Assembly (NCBI GenBank): GCA_964342305.1
Contig: CAYFGK010000009.1
Location: 20,601-84,600 of the forward strand
DNA length: 64,000 nucleotides
Source of the DNA: DT-110 sp964342305
GTDB taxonomy: Bacteria; Bacteroidota; Bacteroidia; Chitinophagales; Saprospiraceae
Direction of reading: 5' to 3'
Shown here: positions 16,695 to 25,859 of the stretch, piece after piece
How positions within the stretch are numbered: position 1 is the first letter of the stretch
Layout: each line of letters starts with the position of its first letter
The notes under the pieces: generated by a model
Told to the model about the DNA's origin: nothing
The model's input: only the letters and a program-made list of their open reading frames with translations
The model's database searches: none
Position numbers and translations under genes: made by a program

Positions 16695-18746
16695 ATGAAA
16701 CAACCAGCCCCCACCCCTCCGGTGGCCGCCCAGAAGCCCCATACCATTACCGTACACGGCGATCAACGCCACGACCCTTACTACTGGATGCGAGATCGGG
16801 AAGACCCCGAGGTCGTAGCTTACCTGGAAGCGGAAAATGCCTACACCAAAGCCAGCCTGGCACATACCGAATCCTTCCAAAAACAACTATTCGAGGAAAT
16901 AAAGGGCCGTATCAAGGAAGATGATGAATCAGTCCCCTACCTCGACAACGACTACTATTACCTCACCCGATTTGTAAAAGGCGGCGAGTATCCCATCTAC
17001 GTCCGCAAACATCAGTCACTCAACAACCGGGATGAGGTGATGCTCGACGTCAACAAACTGGCCGAAGGACACGATTACTATCAGGTGGGTAGCCGCTCGG
17101 TCAGTTTTGATAATAAAACCCTGGCCTACGCGGTCGATACAGTGTCGCGCCGCCTTTATACGCTCCACTTCAAAAACCTGGAGAATGGTGATCATTACCA
17201 GGAGACAATCCCCAACACTTCGGGATCAGTGATCTGGGCCAACGATAACCAACATCTTTTTTACGTACGCAAACACCCCGAAACACTCCGCAGTTTTCAG
17301 GTCGTTCGCCATCGCCTCGGCACCGATGCGGCCGAAGATGTCATCGTGTTCACCGAAGAGGATGACACCTATAACGTGGGCATCTTTAAAACCAAATCCG
17401 ACAAATGGCTGGTGATCGGTTCCTTCCAGACCATCTCCCAGGAATTTAGGATCCTCCCCGCCGATGCCCCCCTTGACGAATGGCGTGTTTTCCAGCCGCG
17501 GGAACGCAACCTGGAGTACGATATCACCCACTTCGAGGATCGCTTCTACGTGCGCACGAATATGGACGCCGAGAACTTTCGCCTTATGGTCACCCCGGAG
17601 GATGCTACCGGTAAAGACAACTGGGAAGAGGTCATCCCACACCGGCCCAATGTCCTCCTGGAGGACCTGGATATTTTTAAGGATTATCTGGTGCTATCCG
17701 AACGCCGCGATGGTATCACCCGCCTGCGCGTGCGGCCATGGGATGGCGACGAGCACTATATTGAATTCCCCGAGCAGGCTTACGTAGCCTACACCTCCAT
17801 TAACCTGGAGTTTGATACGCAGCAATTACGGGTGGCCTACCAATCCATGAAGACCCCGCCGACCATCTTTGATTACCATATGGAGAAGCAGACCTTCCGG
17901 CAACTAAAGCAGCAGGAAGTGCTCGGAGGCTTCGACCCCGATGAGTACGAGTCGGACCGGCTGTACGCTCCGGCCCGCGATGGGGAACGCATTCCCATTT
18001 CTCTTGTGTACCACCGGGATACAGAACGGTCGGGAAAATCGCCGTTACTCCTTTACGGATATGGATCCTACGGCAACAGTATGGAACCCTTTTTTAGCCC
18101 GGCCCGGCTTAGCTTGCTGAACCGGGGTTTCGTTTTCGCAATTGCCCACATCCGCGGGGGGGAAGAAATGGGGCGCCGGTGGTACGACCACGGCAAACTG
18201 CTCCATAAAAAAAATACTTTCACCGACTTTATCGACTGCGGTGAATTCCTGATCCAGCGCGGATACGCGGCCCAGCGGGGTCTGTACGCCATGGGCGGCA
18301 GTGCGGGTGGCCTGCTCATGGGTGCCGTAGCCAATCTGCGGCCCGATCTGTGGGCAGGCATTGTGGCGGCCGTGCCTTTTGTCGACGTGGTTACCACTAT
18401 GCTCGACGACAGCATACCACTCACTACCTTCGAATACGACGAATGGGGGAATCCCAATGATCCCGTTTACTACGAATACATTAAATCCTATTCTCCTTAC
18501 GACAACGTTGAGGCCAAGGATTACCCGCCTATGCTGATTACTACCGGACTACACGATTCTCAGGTCCAGTACTGGGAACCAGCCAAATGGGTCGCCCGTT
18601 TGCGGGAGCGCAAAACCGATGACAATCCGCTTTACCTGCACATCAATATGAAAACGGGGCACAGCGGCGCCTCCGGCCGTTTTGAGCGGTACAAAGAGAT
18701 CGCACTGGATTACGCTTTCCTGCTCGATCTGGCAAGACAGATTTAG
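16695..18746 (+). CDS. ptrB: Oligopeptidase B-like prolyl oligopeptidase (S9)
   Basis: 683 residues: an N-terminal seven-bladed propeller (~70-400) gating a C-terminal alpha/beta hydrolase. Triad: S536 in GGSAGG, D621 in TGLHDSQV, H656 in KTGHSG. The start HDPYYWMRDREDPEVVAYLEAEN and the LLYGYGSYGNSMEP and HIRGGEEMGRRWYDHGK strands are classic oligopeptidase B, which cleaves after Arg/Lys in short peptides. No signal peptide, so cytosolic. It lies 151 bp after the Clp-like gene on the same strand, and co-transcription is possible. A mini-hairpin motif (16612-16625) lies in that gap. Confidence 0.93.
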   Translation: MKQPAPTPPVAAQKPHTITVHGDQRHDPYYWMRDREDPEVVAYLEAENAYTKASLAHTESFQKQLFEEIKGRIKEDDESVPYLDNDYYYLTRFVKGGEYPIYVRKHQSLNNRDEVMLDVNKLAEGHDYYQVGSRSVSFDNKTLAYAVDTVSRRLYTLHFKNLENGDHYQETIPNTSGSVIWANDNQHLFYVRKHPETLRSFQVVRHRLGTDAAEDVIVFTEEDDTYNVGIFKTKSDKWLVIGSFQTISQEFRILPADAPLDEWRVFQPRERNLEYDITHFEDRFYVRTNMDAENFRLMVTPEDATGKDNWEEVIPHRPNVLLEDLDIFKDYLVLSERRDGITRLRVRPWDGDEHYIEFPEQAYVAYTSINLEFDTQQLRVAYQSMKTPPTIFDYHMEKQTFRQLKQQEVLGGFDPDEYESDRLYAPARDGERIPISLVYHRDTERSGKSPLLLYGYGSYGNSMEPFFSPARLSLLNRGFVFAIAHIRGGEEMGRRWYDHGKLLHKKNTFTDFIDCGEFLIQRGYAAQRGLYAMGGSAGGLLMGAVANLRPDLWAGIVAAVPFVDVVTTMLDDSIPLTTFEYDEWGNPNDPVYYEYIKSYSPYDNVEAKDYPPMLITTGLHDSQVQYWEPAKWVARLRERKTDDNPLYLHINMKTGHSGASGRFERYKEIALDYAFLLDLARQI

Positions 18747-18747
18747 G

Positions 18748-18943
18748 AAGTCAGAGGTCTGAAGTTAGAGGTCAGAAGTCAGAGGTCAGAAGTCAGAGGT
18801 CAGAATTTAGAAGTTTGAAGTTTGAAGTTAGAGGTCAGAAGTCAGAATTTTGAAGTCAGAGGTCAGAGGTCAGAGGTCAGAATTTAGAAGTTTGAAGTTA
18901 GAGGTCAGAAGTCAGAAGTCAGAAGTCAGAATTTTGAAGTTAA
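18748..18943. repeat. Long heptamer array (28 units)
   Basis: Twenty-eight 7-mers in unbroken phase, variants of A-R-K-T-Y-W-G: AAGTCAG, AGGTCAG, AATTTAG, AAGTTTG, AAGTTAG, AATTTTG. It starts two bases after the oligopeptidase B stop. The order of variants shows higher-order blocks; for example AATTTAG-AAGTTTG recurs. Confidence 0.85.
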
Positions 18944-18952
18944 ATAATATAA

Positions 18953-18974
18953 GCCCACCCGTTTTAGCGGTGGG
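18953..18974. repeat. REP-like palindrome (CCCACC-CGTTTTAGC-GGTGGG)
   Basis: Stem CCCACC/GGTGGG with an inner GC and TTTTA-type loop, nine bases after the heptamer array. The same type occurs at 21904-21965 and 35236-35262. Confidence 0.65.
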
Positions 18975-19008
18975 AAGATAACGAAATCGGATTTAGTTTA
19001 GAATTTTC

Positions 19009-19072
19009 AATGCTTAATTTTTAATTAAGATTCACATAATCAGCGAATTAAAAATTAATAATTAAACATTGT
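19009..19072. repeat. AT-rich inverted repeat
   Basis: AATTTTTAATT (19016-19026) and AATTAAAAATT (19046-19056) with outer CAATG/CATTG arms, just before the cysteine desulfurase stop. It may serve as a weak terminator. A sister copy is at 62942-63003. Confidence 0.5.
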
Positions 19073-19078
19073 AAATTA

Positions 19079-20212
<1,134 letters not shown>

Positions 20213-20265
20213 AGTTCAGAGGTTCACTTTCGCAAAAGAACGATACATAGCCGGGAGAAGTTGAA

Positions 20266-21765
20266 TTAAATCAGTTTTGCGGAGAACCACTGATCTACCA
20301 ACTTGCTTTCGGTGCCGGGATCACGATCCATACTGAATTCATTAGTATGCACATCGTAGGTATATTCCCCACCCCATTCCCGGAAGTTGGCCGCCATATT
20401 TTCGATAGCATCCAAGATGTAATCCACCTCGGCGGTGGTGGTAGTAGGGTGGATCGACATGCGTATCCAGCCGGGCTTAGCCGAAAGGTCCCCGTAATTG
20501 ATCCGGTCGGTAATGGTCTGGGATTGCTCCTGAGATACCTGTAGCAGGTAGTGTCCGTAGGTACCGGCACAAGAGCAACCGCCTCGGACCTGAATGCCGT
20601 AGCGATCGTTGAGGAGTTTCACGCCCAGGTTGTAATGGAGGTCGTCGATGTAAAAGGAGATGACGCCCAGGCGCTCCCGCTGCCGGTCGGCAAGCAGGTG
20701 CAGATTGGGAATGGCGTCGAGGCGGGGCCACATGCGGTCGAGGATCTCTTCTTCACGGGCCAGCATCTTATCGACACCCATTTGTTCTTTCAACTGACAG
20801 CACAGGGCTACCCGCATGGTTTGCAGGAAGCTGGGAGTACCTCCGTCTTCACGGGCTTCGATCTCATCAATGTACTTGTGTCCACCCCAGGGGTTGGTCC
20901 AGTCGACGGTGCCTCCACCGGGATTATCCGGAATGCGGTTGGTGTACAATTTCGGATCGAAGACCAGTATGCCGGAGCTACCCGGGCCTCCTAAAAACTT
21001 ATGGGGCGAAAAGTAGAGAGCGTCGAGGTGGGTTTCCGGATCTTCCGGACGCATAGCAATATCGATGTAGGGCGCCGAACACGCAAAATCCACGAAGATC
21101 AGGCCATTATTTCGGTGCATGATCCGGGCTATCTCGTAGTAGGGCGTTTTGATACCGGTTACGTTGGAGCAGGAAGTGACGGCCGCAATTTTGCGTTTCC
21201 GATTTTGGTATTTGTCGAGGAGGGTCTGGAGGGCAGTCAGGTCAACACAGCCGTCGGCCGTTGGCGGGATCACCTCTACATCAGCCAGGGTCTCCAGCCA
21301 GCTGGTTTGATTGGAATGGTGCTCCATATGACTGATGAAAATGACGGTGCGCTCCTCCTCGGGGAGTCGCACCGCCTGGCGGTAGCGTTCGTGTACTTTC
21401 AACCCCAGAATACGCTGGAATTTATTGACCACGCCCGTCATCCCCGAATTGGAGGAAATAAGCACGTCCTTTTCATGAGCGCCCACATGCCTTTTGATCA
21501 GGTGCTTGGCGTGGTGATAGGCCTGCGTCATACTGCTGCCCGTAACCGTGGTCTCCGTATGGGTATTCCCGACGAAGGGTGCGATCTGGCGCTGGAGGAT
21601 ATCTTCAATAGGTTGGTACAGGCGCCCCGAAGCGGTCCAGTCAGCGTAGACGATAGGCCTTTCCCCTTCACAGGAAACAAAGGTCTGGTCAATGCCGATG
21701 ATTTTTTGCCGGTAAGGCGAAAAATATGCTTCAAGTTGAGTGGTCTGGTTGGTTAGGGTATGCAT
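20266..21765 (-). CDS. Aminotransferase class V-fold PLP enzyme (SufS-like, long form)
   Basis: 499 residues, longer than the ~405 of SufS. PLP lysine in FSPHKFLGGPGSSGI; YADWTASGRLYQPIED at the N-terminus; HMEHHSNQTSW, with His that stacks on PLP; VRGGCSCAGTYGHYLL, with Cys in the position of the desulfurase nucleophile. Extra segments, such as the GGGTVDWTNPWGGHKY loop, separate it from SufS. It belongs to a bacterial clade annotated only as 'aminotransferase class V'; the substrate is not established. Genes for two class V enzymes in tandem suggest linked sulfur or selenium chemistry (inference). Confidence 0.82.
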   Translation of the reverse strand: MHTLTNQTTQLEAYFSPYRQKIIGIDQTFVSCEGERPIVYADWTASGRLYQPIEDILQRQIAPFVGNTHTETTVTGSSMTQAYHHAKHLIKRHVGAHEKDVLISSNSGMTGVVNKFQRILGLKVHERYRQAVRLPEEERTVIFISHMEHHSNQTSWLETLADVEVIPPTADGCVDLTALQTLLDKYQNRKRKIAAVTSCSNVTGIKTPYYEIARIMHRNNGLIFVDFACSAPYIDIAMRPEDPETHLDALYFSPHKFLGGPGSSGILVFDPKLYTNRIPDNPGGGTVDWTNPWGGHKYIDEIEAREDGGTPSFLQTMRVALCCQLKEQMGVDKMLAREEEILDRMWPRLDAIPNLHLLADRQRERLGVISFYIDDLHYNLGVKLLNDRYGIQVRGGCSCAGTYGHYLLQVSQEQSQTITDRINYGDLSAKPGWIRMSIHPTTTTAEVDYILDAIENMAANFREWGGEYTYDVHTNEFSMDRDPGTESKLVDQWFSAKLI

Positions 21766-21838
21766 ATCAGTATATTTTGAGCGGCTTTCCTTAAATTTCT
21801 TATTAAAAGGTCATGGTCTGGAAATATCCAGAGAACAA

Positions 21839-22015
21839 AGGTTGAGGCTGAGGTTAAGGTTGAGATTCCCGCCTTCAACTCGTTACGGCGGGCGGAGAAT
21901 AGTCACCCACTAAAGTGGTTGGGTTTCATGTGAATGACCGATTTGAACCACCGCTAAAGCGGTGGCCTTAACAATCGTGGCATTCACACCGTCAACCATG
22001 AACCGTGGACCATGC
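21839..22015. repeat. Repeat-rich gap: hexamers, paired REP-like palindromes, heptamers
   Basis: Hexameric run AGGTTG/AGGCTG/AGGTTA (21839-21868); palindromes CCCACTAAAGTGGTTGGG (21906-21923) and CCACCGCTAAAGCGGTGG (21948-21965), a pair like a BIME; then four heptamers ACCGTCA, ACCATGA, ACCGTGG, ACCATGC (21988-22015). No gene in 21766-22061. Confidence 0.65.
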
Positions 22016-22061
22016 ATGCCTGCCGAAGCCTTGGCGTAGGCAGGGACCCTGCACCGTAAAT

Positions 22062-23438
22062 CTATAGGATTTTCCGCACTTCCTCCCGGACCTTGGCTAC
22101 GAGTGCCTCCGCCTCTTCACGGGTGGGAGCCTCGGCGTACAGGCGAATAATGGGCTCGGTATTTGATTTGCGGAGATGCACCCACCGGTCCGGATAATCG
22201 ATCTTAACGCCGTCGATCGTATTCACCTCCTCGCCGGAAAATTGTGCTTCCACCTTGCTCAACAGATCCTCCAGGTCAATATCAGGTGTCAGGTCGATGC
22301 GATCTTTGATCATTTGGTAGTCGGGATAGGTAGCCCGCAATTCGGTCATAGTCTTTCCGGCTTTCGCCAAATGCGTAAGGAAGAGGGCCACTCCGATCAG
22401 GGCATCGCGACCGTAATGCAGATCGGGTACAATGATCCCCCCGTTGCCTTCGCCACCGATCACGGCATCAACCTTCTTCATGGTTGTCACCACGTTGACT
22501 TCGCCCACCGCACTGGCGTGGTAGGTACCGCCATGCCGTTCGGTCACATCGCGCAGGGCACGGGTCGACGACAGGTTGGAAACCGTATTGCCGGGGCGGT
22601 GTCCGAGCACATAATCAGCGATGGCCACCAGTGTGTATTCCTCGCCAAACATGCTGCCATCTTCGTTGACGAAGGCCAGGCGATCCACATCGGGATCTAC
22701 GCTGATCCCCAGGTCGGCCCCTTCGCGGCGGATGGTCTCCGATAATTCGGTAAGGTGTTTGGGTAAGGGCTCGGGATTGTGCGCGAAATCGCCCGTCATC
22801 TCGCCGTTGATCAGTACGACCTCGCAACCCAGCGCCTCCAATAGGGGCGGAATGGAAATGGCCCCCGTCGAGTTGATGGCATCCACCACCACCTTGTATT
22901 TCCGGGCTTTGACGGCCTCTGCATCCACCAGCGGATAGGATACCACGGCATTCAGGTGGCGGGCGAGGTATCCGCTTTTTGCCGAAAGGCTACCCAACTT
23001 ATCCACCTCTGCGTAGCGAACCGCCCCTTCCCGGATCATCTGCAACAAGGCTTCTCCATCCTCCTGGGAAATGAATTCACCGCGCTCATTCAGGAATTTC
23101 AGTGCATTCCATTGCCGGGGATTATGGCTGGCAGTGAGTATGATACCGGCGCCGGCCTTTTCCCAGGTCACGGCCATCTCCACGGTGGGGGTGGTCGATA
23201 GGTCGAGGTCAACAACGTCAATACCCAGGCTGAGCAGAGTATTGGTAACGAGCCCCTTCACCAGGGGGCCTGACATGCGGGCATCACGTCCGATGACCAC
23301 CCGGTTGGGTACCTCTTTTTGCAAGAGCCAGTAGCCGAAGGCGGCCGTGGTCTCCACGATATCCTGAGGTGTGAGATTTTCACCGGCAGCTCCGCCAATG
23401 GTTCCGCGGACGCCGGATATAGATTTAATCAGGGACAT
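22062..23438 (-). CDS. glmM: Phosphoglucosamine mutase family protein
   Basis: 458 residues from ATG 23438 (MSLIKSISGVRGTIGG). Interconverts glucosamine-6-P and glucosamine-1-P on the way to UDP-GlcNAc. Phosphoserine loop TASHNPRQWNALK; Mg2+ loop DPDVDRLAF; sugar-binding GGEGNGGII; C-terminal phosphate-binding RKSNTEPIIRLYAEAP. A phosphomannomutase activity cannot be excluded from sequence. A -7 box TACTTTTG lies at 23466-23473 on the minus strand; the longer frame to 23468 would start inside that promoter and is rejected. Two mini-hairpin motifs occur inside the gene (22359-22371, 22976-22990). Confidence 0.9.
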   Translation of the reverse strand: MSLIKSISGVRGTIGGAAGENLTPQDIVETTAAFGYWLLQKEVPNRVVIGRDARMSGPLVKGLVTNTLLSLGIDVVDLDLSTTPTVEMAVTWEKAGAGIILTASHNPRQWNALKFLNERGEFISQEDGEALLQMIREGAVRYAEVDKLGSLSAKSGYLARHLNAVVSYPLVDAEAVKARKYKVVVDAINSTGAISIPPLLEALGCEVVLINGEMTGDFAHNPEPLPKHLTELSETIRREGADLGISVDPDVDRLAFVNEDGSMFGEEYTLVAIADYVLGHRPGNTVSNLSSTRALRDVTERHGGTYHASAVGEVNVVTTMKKVDAVIGGEGNGGIIVPDLHYGRDALIGVALFLTHLAKAGKTMTELRATYPDYQMIKDRIDLTPDIDLEDLLSKVEAQFSGEEVNTIDGVKIDYPDRWVHLRKSNTEPIIRLYAEAPTREEAEALVAKVREEVRKIL

Positions 23439-23465
23439 ATATTCGGATATTGGTACAGGGTCGCC

Positions 23466-23473
23466 CAAAAGTA
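23466..23473 (-). promoter_or_regulatory. Predicted -7 box of glmM promoter (TACTTTTG)
   Basis: Exact TAnnTTTG on the minus strand, 27 bp before the chosen ATG; leader of about 20 nt. Confidence 0.6.
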
Positions 23474-23550
23474 GCCTTTCCCGTGGTCATGGAAAAGTTT
23501 GTCTGGGGAAATCGTATCCGATCACTCCGGCAGGGACAACGCACAAAGTG

Positions 23551-23558
23551 TATATTTG
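23551..23558 (+). promoter_or_regulatory. Predicted -7 box TATATTTG for the methyltransferase-PAP2-ZIP run
   Basis: Exact TAnnTTTG, 22 bp before the GTG start at 23581; leader of about 16 nt. Confidence 0.6.
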
Positions 23559-23580
23559 CGCTGATCTTAAATCCACTACT

Positions 23581-24339
23581 GTGAGAGATTCAACACCTTT
23601 CGAAGAATCCCAACCCTGGTTCGAAACCTGGTTTGATTCTCCGTATTACCATACTCTGTACGCCAACCGGGACGAGGAGGAAGCCCGTGCTTTTATTGAT
23701 GCTATTCTCGACCGTCTGCAACCGGCCCCCCATGCCCGTATGCTCGACCTGGCCTGCGGACAGGGGCGCTATTCGCGCTACCTGGCCGAAAAGGGATTCG
23801 CCGAAGTAGTCGGACTCGACCTGTCGGTACGCAGTATTCAGGAAGCCCGCAAACACGAAGCCGAAAACCTGAGCTACTATACCCACGACATGCGCCTACC
23901 GTACCGGGCCAACTATTTCGATTTTATCTTCAATTTTTTTACCAGCTTCGGATATTTTGAACAGGATAAAGAGGATTTACGAACCCTGCAATCCATTCGC
24001 AAAGGCCTGCGGCCGGAAGGCGTATTCATTCTGGATTTTTTCAATGCACAGTACGTTATTGATCACCTGACCGGTTCGGAGCAAAAGGAAAAAGGCGGCA
24101 TTCAATTTGATCTGCACAAAGAGGTAAAGGGGAATCGTATCATTAAACACATTGCCTTTAGAGATCAGGGGAAGCCGTTTTCTTTCACGGAGAGTGTTCG
24201 TCTGTATTTTCACGACGAATTTGAACACATGTTTGAACAAGCGGGCCTTACCATTACCGAGCGTTTTGGTGATTACCAATTGCACCCTTTCGATTCGCAT
24301 ATCTCACCCCGACTTATCCTGGAAGCCCGTCGCTCATGA
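23581..24339 (+). CDS. Class I SAM-dependent methyltransferase
   Basis: 252 residues from GTG 23581 (VRDSTPFEESQPWFETWFDS), chosen because a TATATTTG box ends 22 bp upstream; longer reading would run back through glmM's promoter. SAM motif I MLDLACGQGRYSRYLAEKG, acidic loop VVGLDLSVRSI, motif IV FDFIFNFFTSFGYF, post-motif PEGVFILDFFNA. The pattern fits the Methyltransf_25/UbiE-like group; substrate unknown. Its TGA overlaps the next ATG in ATGA, so translation is coupled to the PAP2 gene. Confidence 0.85.
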   Translation: MRDSTPFEESQPWFETWFDSPYYHTLYANRDEEEARAFIDAILDRLQPAPHARMLDLACGQGRYSRYLAEKGFAEVVGLDLSVRSIQEARKHEAENLSYYTHDMRLPYRANYFDFIFNFFTSFGYFEQDKEDLRTLQSIRKGLRPEGVFILDFFNAQYVIDHLTGSEQKEKGGIQFDLHKEVKGNRIIKHIAFRDQGKPFSFTESVRLYFHDEFEHMFEQAGLTITERFGDYQLHPFDSHISPRLILEARRS

Positions 24340-24932
24340 ATACCATACTCGAATTAGATCATTCGTTATTTCATTTTATCAATCAGGACCTGGCCAACGG
24401 GTTACTGGATGCCATCTTGCCATGGTGGCGGGATAAAAAGACCTGGATCCCGCTTTACCTTTTCCTGATTGCTTTTTCGGTATTCAAATACCGGCTGAAG
24501 GGGCTATTCTTCGTACTCGCGGTCATCCTGGCGGCCAGTCTGGCGGATGTGGTATCAAGTCACGTAATGAAACCGGCCTTTGAGCGGGTGCGCCCTTGCA
24601 ACGAGGCCGCTATGGCCAATGAAGTGCGTCTGTTGGTAGGCTGCGGCAAGGCCTATTCTTTTACCTCGTCCCATGCGACCAACCATTTTGCGGTAGCTAC
24701 TGTTATCGCTCTGACACTGGGTTTGTTGTTCCCCTGGTTGCGTTGGGTTGCTTACGGTTGGGCCGCCACCATCGCCTTCGGCCAGGTGTACGTGGGGGTC
24801 CACTACCCTACTGATGTGATCGTGGGCGGATTAATCGGATGGATTATTGGCAACATTGTTGCAAAAATATATCTTCGCTTTCCGGCTTTGTCCATTGCAT
24901 CGCCACGGAAAAATCCGGACCCAGTATCCTAA
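24336..24932 (+). CDS. PAP2-family membrane phosphatase
   Basis: 198 residues, about five to six membrane segments. The three PAP2 motifs are visible: KPAFERVRP (K-x6-RP), TSSHATNHF (in place of PSGH) and GVHYPTDVIVGGLIG (the H-x3-D nucleophile-activating motif). Members dephosphorylate undecaprenyl pyrophosphate or phosphatidylglycerophosphate; undecaprenyl-PP recycling is the usual guess. Translationally coupled to the methyltransferase gene by ATGA, and 13 bp before the ZIP gene. Confidence 0.88.
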   Translation: MNTILELDHSLFHFINQDLANGLLDAILPWWRDKKTWIPLYLFLIAFSVFKYRLKGLFFVLAVILAASLADVVSSHVMKPAFERVRPCNEAAMANEVRLLVGCGKAYSFTSSHATNHFAVATVIALTLGLLFPWLRWVAYGWAATIAFGQVYVGVHYPTDVIVGGLIGWIIGNIVAKIYLRFPALSIASPRKNPDPVS

Positions 24933-24945
24933 CGGAGTTACCCGC

Positions 24946-25707
24946 ATGAGTATATTTGATTACGCAATTTTGATTGGCACGGTCCTATTGGGGGGCTGGC
25001 TGGCCATGCGGCTTGATACCCGTCAGGAACGGGCTATCCCTTTGTTGCTGTCCTTTAGCGGAGCCTACCTGCTGGGAGTAACCATTCTGCACGTTATCCC
25101 AGATCTGTTTCACCGTCCGCATCAGGGGTACAGCTACTGGATGCTGGGTGGTTTCATTCTGCAACTCCTGCTCGAAAAGTTGACCAAAGGGGTCGAGCAC
25201 GGCCACGCGCACGCATTGCCCAACGCCCGTTACAAACAAATCCTGCCGGTACTCGTTGGATTGAGCCTGCATTCCTTCCTGGAAGGATTTCCGCTTGGCG
25301 GTTACCAACAGCTGGCAGCGGACCTGGCTACTTTTGACGAGTTTCATCACGATAGCAGCGGTGCCGACATCCACAGTCAGTTGCTGATTGGTATAAGTCT
25401 CCACAAGCTGCCGGCGGCATTTGCACTGGTAACCCTCATGTTGCTGTCCGGATTTCGAAAATCGATCGTCTGGATCTTCCTGATCCTTTTCAGCCTTTCG
25501 GCGCCCCTTTCCGCTTTTTTGGCGCAAGCCTTCCTGTTGGAAACAGCCTGGCTACCATACCTTATGGCTATTGTTGCCGGTTCGTTTTTACACATCAGCA
25601 CGACCATCCTGTTTGAGTCGGGTTCCCCGACTGAACACTCCCTGAGTACCTGGAAATTAGTGGTCATTTTGGTTGGATTCGGGTTATCACTCATCCACTT
25701 TCACTAA
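24946..25707 (+). CDS. ZIP-family metal transporter
   Basis: 253 residues from ATG 24946 (MSIFDYAILIGTVLLGG); upstream reading overlaps the PAP2 gene. Eight hydrophobic segments. TM4 carries HSFLEGFPLGG and TM5 LHKLPAAFALV, the paired H/E metal sites of ZIP transporters. A His-containing cytosolic loop (GVEHGHAHAL) lies before them, as is usual. Likely imports Zn2+, Fe2+ or Mn2+ across the inner membrane. Last gene of the methyltransferase-PAP2-ZIP run. Confidence 0.88.
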   Translation: MSIFDYAILIGTVLLGGWLAMRLDTRQERAIPLLLSFSGAYLLGVTILHVIPDLFHRPHQGYSYWMLGGFILQLLLEKLTKGVEHGHAHALPNARYKQILPVLVGLSLHSFLEGFPLGGYQQLAADLATFDEFHHDSSGADIHSQLLIGISLHKLPAAFALVTLMLLSGFRKSIVWIFLILFSLSAPLSAFLAQAFLLETAWLPYLMAIVAGSFLHISTTILFESGSPTEHSLSTWKLVVILVGFGLSLIHFH

Positions 25708-25859
25708 TGGCTTAACCGCAAAGGGCAACATCCCTGACAATTGTCGGCCAGTTAATATTCAAATAAAAATGTGTTTACAATCGCTAAACTTGTTAGCGAA
25801 ATTTCACTAATTTGCTCTCGCCTTCGAAATTAATTTTCAAACGTTATCTGCCACCTAGC

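Noticed and set aside
18748..18943. CRISPR-like array
   Set aside because: Units are 7 nt, contiguous, without spacers; no cas genes.
20551..21756. Long plus-strand open frames opposite the class V PLP enzyme
   Set aside because: Antisense shadows of a well-conserved coding sequence with no family signature.
24847..24945. N-terminal extension of the ZIP transporter
   Set aside because: It overlaps the PAP2 coding sequence in another frame; ATG 24946 starts a proper first membrane helix.
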